Shown here piece by piece: positions 1-6,648 of a stretch of DNA of 27,498 nt. The stretch covers positions 1-27,498 of the forward strand of contig JAHZHI010000056.1 in assembly GCA_019420345.1 (NCBI GenBank), written 5' to 3'. The notes beneath the pieces were generated by a model. The model was given only the letters and a program-made list of their open reading frames with translations, did no database searches and was not told the origin of the DNA. The translations under genes and the position numbers were made by a program. The stretch is from Peptococcaceae bacterium (lineage in GTDB: Bacteria > Bacillota > Peptococcia > Peptococcales > Peptococcaceae). Every line of letters starts with the position of its first letter. Position 1 is the first letter of the stretch.

Positions 1-25
1 AATATTTTCCTACCAGGGGTTCTTT

Positions 26-55
26 TGTACTGTCCGTTTAATTTGGGGCAGTACA
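26..55. repeat. Putative right-end hairpin of the IS200-like element
   Basis: TGTACTGTCC (26-35) pairs with the segment at 46-55 ending CAGTACA, giving 10 pairs with one G-U and a 10-nt loop. It lies about 60 bp beyond the tnpA stop, where IS200/IS605 elements carry the right-end hairpin bound by the Y1 transposase. No long T-run follows on either strand, so it is a poorer fit to a terminator. The role is inferred from position and shape. Confidence 0.45.
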
Positions 56-115
56 GGGGCTCGTCGGTGTTTTCTTTTACTTTCGTTTTCCTTTCATTCT
101 TTTTTATCTTTTATC

Positions 116-604
116 TCACTTTTTTCTTTTGCCTCCTTTCACTGGCTCACTCGTAAACGGGTCCACAAATTCTTTCAAACTCAACTGATCATTCATGATA
201 TCTTCCTGCAATTGATTGTCTATATATTCTCGTATAGCATTTTCATATTTCCCAACTGTATCTACATAATACCCTCGACACCAAAAGTGGCGATTTCCGT
301 ACTTATATTTTAGATTTGCGTGACGATCAAATATCATTAGACTACTTTTCCCTTTTAGATACCCTACGAATTGTGCTACACTCATATGCGGCGGTATCTC
401 TACTAACATATGAATATGATCCGGGCAACATTCTGCTGCAATAATGTTTACTCCCTTTCTTTCGCACAGGCTTCGTAATATTTTTCCTATGTCCGCTTTT
501 AAATGACCATAGATTGCTTGTCGACGATACTTTGGAGCAAAAACAATATGATATTTACATCTCCATTTTGAATGTGATAAACTTTTTACATCATGGTAAT
601 CCAT
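116..604 (-). CDS. tnpA: IS200/IS605-family transposase TnpA (Y1 HUH)
   Basis: This is a single-strand DNA transposase that cuts and rejoins hairpin-marked ends by a 5'-phosphotyrosine intermediate. The HUH metal motif is visible in CCPDHIHMLVEIP. The candidate nucleophilic tyrosine lies in the RGYYVDTVG stretch, followed by the helix with the conserved glutamine (EYIDNQ). I place the start at the ATG at 604 (MDYHDVKSLSHSKW). Family members begin there, and an AGGAGGG site sits about 8 nt upstream. A longer reading from 679 adds 25 residues that are really the 5' leader with the hairpin. Length is 162 aa, slightly longer than the usual 140-155 aa because of a basic tail (KGGKRKK). The gene looks intact, so the element may be active. 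Confidence 0.95.
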   Translation of the reverse strand: MDYHDVKSLSHSKWRCKYHIVFAPKYRRQAIYGHLKADIGKILRSLCERKGVNIIAAECCPDHIHMLVEIPPHMSVAQFVGYLKGKSSLMIFDRHANLKYKYGNRHFWCRGYYVDTVGKYENAIREYIDNQLQEDIMNDQLSLKEFVDPFTSEPVKGGKRKK

Positions 605-608
605 GTCA

Positions 609-671
609 AAACCCTCCTGTGTATTGAATAAGTGGTTGGCAGACCAACTTGATTTTAACACAGGAGGGTTT
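609..671 (-). promoter_or_regulatory. Leader hairpin that sequesters the tnpA ribosome binding site
   Basis: Segments 609-622 and 658-671 are perfect 14-nt reverse complements. In the tnpA mRNA the arm nearer the start contains AGGAGGG, so the Shine-Dalgarno sequence is fully paired with an upstream anti-SD (CCCTCCT). A smaller inner stem (GTTGG/CCAAC around a TCTG loop) lies in the apical part. In Salmonella IS200 a leader stem-loop blocks ribosome binding to tnpA. The arrangement here is the same by inspection. Confidence 0.75.
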
Positions 672-700
672 ATTTTCATTCACTAAAGTATAGTTTATTT

Positions 701-726
701 ACCACCAGCAGAGCTGGTGGTTTTTT
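701..726 (+). terminator. Hairpin with T-run at the left IS end, possible anti-readthrough terminator
   Basis: ACCACCAGC (701-709), loop AGA, GCTGGTGGT (713-721), then more T to 726 on the plus strand. The A-run on the plus side is short, so termination would act mainly on plus-strand transcripts. On the minus strand the same palindrome lies just before tnpA and probably serves as the left-end transposase hairpin. It may do both jobs. Confidence 0.55.
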
Positions 727-747
727 CATGCCTATTCGGCGCCCAAC

Positions 748-791
748 AAAAAAGTTCTGTATGAAGCGAAAACTTCATACAGAACTTTTTT
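748..791 (-). terminator. Bidirectional intrinsic terminator after the zinc-ribbon gene
   Basis: A 13-bp stem (754-766 with 773-785) with a 6-nt loop is flanked by A6 on one side and T6 on the other. It overlaps the stop codon of the zinc-ribbon gene (790-792) and would stop transcription from both directions, insulating that gene from the insertion element. Confidence 0.9.
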
Positions 792-1461
792 ATTCAACCA
801 ACATGATAGTACTAACCGCTGTTTGATCGTTTGTATTGGTATCATTCCCACCATTACTCCAAGGTTGAATCAATACCAACCCAATGACGAGACCAATGAT
901 AAGGCCCAAAACGATCACCGGAAGAATAACTTTCTTTACTGATAACGGCTCTTCACTTACCGTTTTTTCCTGTTTTTCAACAGCTGATGCAGTACTCTCA
1001 GCAGATGGTGTTGTTTTTTCTTCCACCACTTTAGCAGCGCGTGCTTCGGCCTGCGCTTGCTTTTTTTCAGCCTGCTTGGCTTTAATATCGCTTAACTTCC
1101 CTTTAAACTTACCCGCAAAAGCATTTGCCGCATCCATCATTTCAACAGCAGCAACTTTTGCCGCAGCGCTTTTATCACTGATATCATTTTTCACCGATGC
1201 CTTCTGTTCATCAACATGCGGCGCAGGTTGCATTGAAGCGACAGGCTGTTCAATCTTTTCCTCTGCTTGATGATCGTCATCATAATCATTTAAATACTGC
1301 CCAAGTTCTTCAGCAGTAAAAAGTCGCGTTTCTTCAAATGCATCATCATTGGCATCACCATCCGTGTCATCAAAAAGACCTTGTCTCAGAACGGGAGTAC
1401 CACAGTTGGAGCAAAAGTAATCTTCGGGTGATAACTTCTTTCCACAATTGCTACAATACAT
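790..1461 (-). CDS. Zinc-ribbon, single-pass membrane protein of unknown function
   Basis: The function is not recognised. The 223-aa product begins with a zinc ribbon (C3, C6, C17, C20: CSNCG...CSNCG). An acidic stretch follows (about 30-70), then an Ala/Lys/Glu-rich, probably helical segment (about 95-150). Near the C-terminus is one hydrophobic helix (about 178-201) with a GxxxGxxxG pattern, followed by a polar tail of about 22 residues. It has no signal peptide, so the ribbon and linker should be cytoplasmic with a small extracytoplasmic tail. I use the ATG at 1461 (MYCSNCG), because GGAGGGTG is well spaced before it. An ATG at 1476 would put that site inside the gene. The gene stands alone between its own promoter and terminator. 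Zinc-ribbon/membrane proteins of this layout are common in Bacillota and mostly uncharacterised. Confidence 0.85.
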   Translation of the reverse strand: MYCSNCGKKLSPEDYFCSNCGTPVLRQGLFDDTDGDANDDAFEETRLFTAEELGQYLNDYDDDHQAEEKIEQPVASMQPAPHVDEQKASVKNDISDKSAAAKVAAVEMMDAANAFAGKFKGKLSDIKAKQAEKKQAQAEARAAKVVEEKTTPSAESTASAVEKQEKTVSEEPLSVKKVILPVIVLGLIIGLVIGLVLIQPWSNGGNDTNTNDQTAVSTIMLVE

Positions 1462-1496
1462 TCTTTCACCCTCCATGATTGATTTTCATAAAGAAT

Positions 1497-1525
1497 ATTA
1501 TATCATGGGGACTTAGCAACGTAAA
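1497..1525 (-). promoter_or_regulatory. Promoter of the zinc-ribbon gene
   Basis: The -10 is TATAAT (1497-1502) with a TG one base upstream (extended -10). A 17-bp spacer separates it from the -35-like TTTACG (1520-1525). A 7-bp inverted repeat (CCATGAT at 1473-1479, ATCATGG at 1502-1508) brackets the start region and touches both the -10 and the ribosome site. It could be an operator. Confidence 0.7.
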
Positions 1526-1580
1526 GCTTTCAATTCTTGGGATATTGTATCGGTTCAACAAAATACGTCTGAAACTAAAC

Positions 1581-1622
1581 AAAAAATGACCCTACTCTTA
1601 CAAATTCATGAAGAATAGGGTC
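1581..1622 (-). terminator. Terminator of the dprA-to-codY block
   Basis: A 12-bp stem (1611-1622 with 1588-1599, one G-U) and an 11-nt loop are followed on the minus strand by ATTTTTTG. It begins about 10 nt after the codY stop and closes the long gene block. Confidence 0.85.
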
Positions 1623-1632
1623 CCTATTACTA

Positions 1633-2436
1633 TTATAATCTCTTTGATTTGGTGCGACTCTTGATGCCATCTAAAAGATATTTGTTAAGCAATCTAATGT
1701 AAGTGCCTTTCATCCCCAAAGATTTCGATTCAATAACCCCTGCAGATTCAAATTTTCTCAAAGCATTCACAATGACAGAACGAGTGATTCCAACACGATC
1801 TGCAATCTTTGAAGCGACCAAGATCCCTTCATCACCATCAAGTTCAGAGAAAATATGTTCAATAGCTTCCATTTCGGAATAGCTCAGCGTATCTAACGCA
1901 ATTTGAACTGCGACACGTTCTCTATTTTCTTCAGCTTCAACCTTGTTCTTAAGACGAAGAATTTCAATGCCGACAAATGTAGCACCATATTCAGCCAATA
2001 TTAAATCATCATCTGTAAAATCAATATTGAATTTGCCAAGCATAAGACTTCCTTGGCGTTTATTTCCAGCAAGTATTGGAATAATGGTCGTCTTCTTATC
2101 ACCGAACATACACTTTTGTCCCTGGAAAATGCAAATACCATTTGTGTTCGGTAAATTTGCCAGTGTTTCATCTGTTGCAATCAAATTAGCATTGTAACTT
2201 TCTGGCATTTTTCCTTCTTTATAGACGAATTTTTCCATGACATCACAATTGAATCCTTCGAGGAAGTGATGGCCTAGCAGAGCGCCTTCTTCTCCAAGAA
2301 TATACACGTTACAATTGATCATATCAGAAAGAATCTCTGAAATCTCATTGAAATTAATCAGAGATTCATCCTCTGGAGATCTACTTTGAAGGGAACGATT
2401 TAAATGTCTGGTTTTTTCTAGCAATGTTGCGCTCAT
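1633..2436 (-). CDS. codY: GTP- and branched-chain-amino-acid-sensing global regulator CodY
   Basis: CodY represses amino-acid uptake and biosynthesis and other stationary-phase genes when GTP and isoleucine/valine are plentiful. The 267-aa product has the family N-terminus (MSATLLEKTRHLNRSLQ), a GAF sensor region (about 1-155), a linker helix and a C-terminal winged helix (RVGITRSVIVNALRKFESAG). The start is the ATG at 2436, preceded by AGGAGGAAG. A longer reading from 2502 has no support and lies inside hslU. The ribosome site overlaps the hslU stop, with a 13-nt gap, which implies co-translation. The order xerC-hslV-hslU-codY is the classical codVWXY arrangement of Bacillus. A terminator follows directly. 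Confidence 0.97.
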   Translation of the reverse strand: MSATLLEKTRHLNRSLQSRSPEDESLINFNEISEILSDMINCNVYILGEEGALLGHHFLEGFNCDVMEKFVYKEGKMPESYNANLIATDETLANLPNTNGICIFQGQKCMFGDKKTTIIPILAGNKRQGSLMLGKFNIDFTDDDLILAEYGATFVGIEILRLKNKVEAEENRERVAVQIALDTLSYSEMEAIEHIFSELDGDEGILVASKIADRVGITRSVIVNALRKFESAGVIESKSLGMKGTYIRLLNKYLLDGIKSRTKSKRL

Positions 2437-2449
2437 TTTAACTTCCTCC

Positions 2450-3868
2450 TTACAAAATATACTTATCGAGAGAATTCTCGATAATATCAAGCTTACATAC
2501 ATTCTTTACAAAAGCCGCATTAACAATAACTTCTTCTTGGCTTTCTCCCGCTTCGTATAAGGTATCTAGCAATGTTTTTTCCATTACAGAGACCAATCTT
2601 CGAGCACCGAGATCTTCCTCGCTCTCATTCATTTCATATGCGTATTCTGCAATCGCCTCCAAACCATCTTGTGTAAATGTTAATGTTGTATGATCAACAT
2701 CCAATAATGCTTTATATTTTTCCGGAAGAGAGTGCTCTGTCTCCGTCAAAATTTTAACAAAATCTTCTTTATCAAGAGAATGCAGCTGAACTTTAAAAGG
2801 GAATCGTCCTTGCAATTCAGGAATCAAATCCTCCGGTTTACTAACATGAAAAGCACCTGCAGCAATGAATAAAATATGATCTGTTTTGACAAGTCCATAT
2901 TTTGTTTTTACCACAGATCCTTCAACAATCGGCAGAATATCTCTCTGAACACCTTCTCGAGAAACACCTGCACCGCCGCCGTTTACATTTGTCTCAGCAA
3001 TTTTGTCAATTTCATCAATGAAAATGATGCCGTGATTTTCTGCCAACTCAATAGCTTCTTGATTCACTAAATCTTCATCGATCAGTTTTTCAGCTTCTTC
3101 TTCTGCAAGAATTTCCCGTGCCTCATTCACAGTAACACGTTTCTTCTTTTTCTTAGCAGGCATGATATTTTTCATCATATCATTCATATTATCCATCACT
3201 TGATCCATCCCCGTTGCGGCAAGAAGATCATTTGATGAATGACGCTCTTCTACTTCAATTTCAATGACTTGGTCATCAAACTCGTGGCGTCGAAGCTTTT
3301 CTTTAAAAATCACTTTCTGATCATTGCGATGTTTCTCTTCTTCAGCTTCTTCCGCCGTATTTGTTTGTGTTTGGTTATTACCAAATAGCATCTCAAAAGG
3401 ATTGTTCATGGATCGTTGTTTTCGTTTCGCCGGAACAAGAATGTCGATCAAACGTTCTGTCGCCAGTTTTTGTGCATCTTCCTGTACACTTTTGATTTTT
3501 TCAGCACGCACGATTCGAATAGACGCTTCAACAAGATCCCGAATCATTGATTCAACGTCTCTGCCAACATAACCTACTTCTGTAAATTTTGTTGCTTCAA
3601 CTTTTACGAATGGTGTACCTAAAATTTTACTCGCTCGACGAACAATTTCTGTTTTACCAACACCGGTTGGTCCCATCATGATGATATTACTTGGTGATAT
3701 TTCCTCTTGCAATTCTTTGGGCAATTGACTTCGACGATATCGGTTGCGAATGGCGATCGCAATACTCTTTTTTGCCTCACTTTGTCCAATAATGTATTTG
3801 TCCAGATGTGAAACGATATCTTTAGGAAGCATATTTGGAATCTGGATGGTGTCATTTGTTTCATTCAT
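2450..3868 (-). CDS. hslU: HslU, ATPase subunit of the HslVU protease
   Basis: HslU is an AAA+ unfoldase that feeds substrates into the HslV peptidase. The Walker A GPTGVGKT lies at 66-73 and Walker B IIFIDEID at 281-288, with the long I-domain insertion between them (about 110-245). The Sensor-2-like region has GARRLVSVMEK. The C-terminus ENSLDKYIL resembles the conserved tail that inserts into HslV to activate it, so the pair should be functional. Length 472 aa is typical. The ATG at 3868 overlaps the end of hslV by 8 nt and has GGAG upstream, indicating translational coupling. Confidence 0.98.
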   Translation of the reverse strand: MNETNDTIQIPNMLPKDIVSHLDKYIIGQSEAKKSIAIAIRNRYRRSQLPKELQEEISPSNIIMMGPTGVGKTEIVRRASKILGTPFVKVEATKFTEVGYVGRDVESMIRDLVEASIRIVRAEKIKSVQEDAQKLATERLIDILVPAKRKQRSMNNPFEMLFGNNQTQTNTAEEAEEEKHRNDQKVIFKEKLRRHEFDDQVIEIEVEERHSSNDLLAATGMDQVMDNMNDMMKNIMPAKKKKKRVTVNEAREILAEEEAEKLIDEDLVNQEAIELAENHGIIFIDEIDKIAETNVNGGGAGVSREGVQRDILPIVEGSVVKTKYGLVKTDHILFIAAGAFHVSKPEDLIPELQGRFPFKVQLHSLDKEDFVKILTETEHSLPEKYKALLDVDHTTLTFTQDGLEAIAEYAYEMNESEEDLGARRLVSVMEKTLLDTLYEAGESQEEVIVNAAFVKNVCKLDIIENSLDKYIL

Positions 3869-4418
3869 GAGGATCGGCTCCTTGCATTTCTTCTACAATA
3901 ATATTGTTGTTCGTATAAACGCAGATACTTGCTGCAATTTCAAGAGATTTTCTAGCAATCTCAGCGGCCGAAAGGTCTGTATTTTCTTTTAATGCACGTG
4001 CTGCAGCCAAAGCATAGTTGCCACCCGAACCTATTGCCGCAATACCTTCATCCGGCACGATAACCTCTCCGTTACCACTTACCAAAAAAAGGTCCTTTTC
4101 ATCTGCCAGCAATAATAATGCTTCCAGATTTCTTACAGCTTTTTCGCTACGCCACTCTTTTGCTAACTCAACAGCAGCTCGCGCCAACTGTCCATGACAT
4201 TGTTCTAAATGGTTTTCAAATTTGTCAAAAAGGATAAATGCATCAGCTACAGAACCTGCAAAGCCTGCAATAACCTTTCCGTTATATAATCTTCTGACTT
4301 TTCTTGCTGTCCCCTTCATAATGGTCGTTTCACCCATTGTGACTTGACCGTCTCCAGCCATGGCAATGCCATCGCCAGTTTTAACAGCTACAATTGTTGT
4401 AGAATGAAAATTTATCAT
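3861..4418 (-). CDS. hslV: HslV, proteolytic subunit of the HslVU protease
   Basis: HslV is an N-terminal-nucleophile peptidase that forms two stacked hexamers capped by HslU. The sequence starts MINFHSTTIVAVKTGDG, so a six-residue propeptide would be removed to expose Thr7 as the nucleophile. The GDGQVTMG motif follows. Bacillus CodW uses serine at this position, so this is the more usual threonine type. Length 185 aa fits the family. AAGGAG is well placed before the ATG at 4418 and overlaps the xerC stop (12-nt gap). Confidence 0.98.
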   Translation of the reverse strand: MINFHSTTIVAVKTGDGIAMAGDGQVTMGETTIMKGTARKVRRLYNGKVIAGFAGSVADAFILFDKFENHLEQCHGQLARAAVELAKEWRSEKAVRNLEALLLLADEKDLFLVSGNGEVIVPDEGIAAIGSGGNYALAAARALKENTDLSAAEIARKSLEIAASICVYTNNNIIVEEMQGADPHE

Positions 4419-4430
4419 TTTTCTCGCTCC

Positions 4431-5333
4431 TTAAGCATGAGGATGCCCATTATTATATAATTCACGCAGCCTTGTTGAAGAAACTTTAGTATAAATCTGT
4501 GTTGTGGACAAACTGCTATGCCCCAACAACTCTTGAATAAGTTTTAAATCAGCGCCATGATCCAATAAATGTGTTGCAAAACTATGGCGAAAACTGTGGG
4601 GGGAAACATGATAGTGCAAGGCTCCTTGCTCTACATACTTATCCACAATGTAAATGACCCCACGTCTTGTTAGTCGTTCCCCCAAATGATTTAAAAGCAC
4701 TGCGTCCGTACTGTGGTTGAGCGCCTTATTGGCAAGAAAGCGCCGGCCACCATTTTCAGCAAGATACCGTTGGAGAATTTCCTGCGTTTTCTTACTAAGC
4801 GGCACCATTCTTTCTTTGTTGCCTTTCCCCGTAATGCGCAAATGCGCACCATCTTGTAAGTCCGCACAGTCGATAGATACTGCTTCTGATACACGCAGTC
4901 CTGAACCATAAAGCAGTTCAAACAGCACCTGATCTCTCTGTGCTAAAGGATCGCTTCTCTGATATATATCCAAGAAAAATTGCTCCAGCTCTTTTTCTTG
5001 GATCACTTTCGGCAACACTTTATCTTTTTTCGGAGAATGGAGCACCTGAAATGGATTGATATCAATGCATTTTGTTTCGACCAAAAAGCCATAATATTGT
5101 TTTACGCTGGAAAGTTTTCGAGAAATGGAATTTTTCGATAATTTTTTTTGGTTTAGATGAAACAAATAGGATCTTGCAATCACACTATCCACTTCATCTA
5201 GAGAAATATTCTCAGCCTTTAACCACGAAAAATATTGGGATATATCTCTCCCATATGCGGCAATTGTGTTCTCACTAAGGCGCCGCTCATATCGCAGATA
5301 CTCGAGAAAATCATCATACTGATTATCACACAT
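4431..5333 (-). CDS. xerC: Tyrosine recombinase XerC
   Basis: XerC, with a XerD partner, resolves chromosome dimers at dif. The N-terminal SAM-like DNA-binding domain (about 1-90) is followed by the catalytic domain. All catalytic residues can be seen: R147 (SGLRVSE), K170 (TGKGNKER), H246 and R249 (HSFRH), H272 (LGHSS) and Y281 (QIYTKVS). Length 300 aa is standard, and it lies in the conserved topA-trmFO-xerC-hslVU-codY context, so it is a housekeeping Xer rather than a phage integrase. The ATG at 5333 overlaps the end of trmFO by 8 nt. Confidence 0.96.
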   Translation of the reverse strand: MCDNQYDDFLEYLRYERRLSENTIAAYGRDISQYFSWLKAENISLDEVDSVIARSYLFHLNQKKLSKNSISRKLSSVKQYYGFLVETKCIDINPFQVLHSPKKDKVLPKVIQEKELEQFFLDIYQRSDPLAQRDQVLFELLYGSGLRVSEAVSIDCADLQDGAHLRITGKGNKERMVPLSKKTQEILQRYLAENGGRRFLANKALNHSTDAVLLNHLGERLTRRGVIYIVDKYVEQGALHYHVSPHSFRHSFATHLLDHGADLKLIQELLGHSSLSTTQIYTKVSSTRLRELYNNGHPHA

Positions 5334-6648
5334 GATACGTCGCCGCCCAAGTTGATAGGTCTGCTAAGGCTCGTTGCGCATAATATGAGTTTCGCTCTTT
5401 TTTCGATCGAATTTTATTTTCTGGTGCAGGAAGCAGCCCAAAATTAATATTCATGGGTTGAAAATGATTTGTCGGAGATGATCCAACATGATTCATTAAA
5501 GCGCCAATCGCTGTGGTGCGTGGGAAAACAAGCATTTGTTCACCTTTTGCAAGCCGTGCCGCATTGATCCCAGCAACCAAACCGCTTGCTGTTGATTCAA
5601 TGTATCCTTCAACGCCAGTCATTTGACCAGCAAAGAAAATATCCTCTCGTTTTTTCATTTGCCCAGTTTCCTGCAGAACCATTGGACCATTTAAAAAGGT
5701 ATTTCTATGCATCACACCATATCGTACAATTTCAGCGTTCGATAACGCAGGAATGGTTTGAATGACTTTTTTCTGGTCGCCCCATTTTGTTCGCGTTTGG
5801 AAGCCAACAATATTAAACAATCGGCCATTCTCATCTTCTCGACGTAATTGCACAACCGCAAACGGTGTCTCGCCTGTATGTGGATCAACCAGCCCAACAG
5901 GTTTCATCGGACCGTAAAGCAGTGTTTGAAAGCCTCTTTTTGCCATGGTTTCAATTGGCATGCATCCCTCAAAAAAAATTTCTTTTTCGAAATCTTTCGT
6001 TGGTGCCCATTCAGCCTGCATTAATGTATCATAAAATACTCTGTATTCTTCTATTGAGAGAGGGCAATTTAAATAATCTGCACCATCGCCTTTATCATAT
6101 CGTGATTGCCAAAAAGCCCGCTCCATATCTACACTTTCTGCTGTAATGATCGGTGCCGCAGCATCATAAAAATATAATGTATCTGCACCCGTTAATTCGT
6201 TGATGAATGAAAATAATGTATCAGAGGTAAGTGGACCCGAAGCACAAATAACGATTTGATCTTCTGGAAAATGCGTAACTTCTTTTGTTATTACCTTAAT
6301 ATTAGGATGGTTGCGAATCTTTGTCGTAATCCACGAAGAAAATGCTTCTCGATCTACTGCCTGCGCGCCTCCAGCAGGAACACGCGTGTGATCAGCGGCG
6401 TCCATAATGAGTGAATTCATACGTCGAAGTTCTTCTTTCAGTAGGCCGGGACCACTCTCCAATTGATCAGAACGTAAAGAATTGCTGCAAACCAATTCTG
6501 CAAACCCTTCTGTATGATGCGCTTCTGTTTGTTTATCCGGACGCATTTCATACAATTCAACGGATTCTCCGCGCTGAGCAATTTGCCATGCCGCTTCAGA
6601 GCCGGCTAAGCCAGCACCAATAACTGCAATCGGTTTATTCTGAGTCAT
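5326..6648 (-). CDS. trmFO: TrmFO, folate/FAD-dependent tRNA m5U54 methyltransferase
   Basis: TrmFO makes ribothymidine at position 54 of tRNA using 5,10-methylene-tetrahydrofolate and FADH2. The N-terminal dinucleotide-binding motif is IGAGLAGSE (GxGxxG at 11-16), followed by the acidic ELYEMRP strand end. Further family blocks include ELVCSNSLRSD, the cysteine-bearing FFEGCMPIE and FAGQMTGVEGYIES. Length 440 aa fits. The start overlaps the end of topA by 14 nt and has only a weak ribosome site, so it probably depends on coupling to topA translation. Confidence 0.97.
   Translation of the reverse strand: MTQNKPIAVIGAGLAGSEAAWQIAQRGESVELYEMRPDKQTEAHHTEGFAELVCSNSLRSDQLESGPGLLKEELRRMNSLIMDAADHTRVPAGGAQAVDREAFSSWITTKIRNHPNIKVITKEVTHFPEDQIVICASGPLTSDTLFSFINELTGADTLYFYDAAAPIITAESVDMERAFWQSRYDKGDGADYLNCPLSIEEYRVFYDTLMQAEWAPTKDFEKEIFFEGCMPIETMAKRGFQTLLYGPMKPVGLVDPHTGETPFAVVQLRREDENGRLFNIVGFQTRTKWGDQKKVIQTIPALSNAEIVRYGVMHRNTFLNGPMVLQETGQMKKREDIFFAGQMTGVEGYIESTASGLVAGINAARLAKGEQMLVFPRTTAIGALMNHVGSSPTNHFQPMNINFGLLPAPENKIRSKKERNSYYAQRALADLSTWAATYHV

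Larger units (their letters stand above)
20..727 (-). mobile_element. IS200/IS605-family insertion sequence (IS200 type, tnpA only)
   Basis: One Y1-type transposase gene lies between two subterminal hairpins. The hairpin at 26-55 (arms 26-35 and 46-55, one G-U pair) would be the right end downstream of tnpA. The hairpin at 701-721 would be the left end upstream of it. The span of about 700 bp matches classical IS200, which carries no tnpB. No tnpB-like gene is seen. IS200-type elements have no terminal inverted repeats and no target duplication, so the exact ends cannot be fixed from one copy. The limits given are estimates. Confidence 0.7.

Noticed and set aside
884..1270. Plus-strand 128-aa open frame
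   Set aside because: It is antisense to the zinc-ribbon gene, has biased Ser/Ala/Phe composition and no ribosome site.
2437..2502. N-terminal extension of CodY (MYVSLILS...)
   Set aside because: It lies inside hslU. The family N-terminus and AGGAGGAAG fix the start at 2436.
4431..5333. Phage-type integrase and attachment site
   Set aside because: The recombinase sits in the conserved topA-trmFO-xerC-hslVU context with no adjacent tRNA or phage genes, so it is housekeeping XerC.
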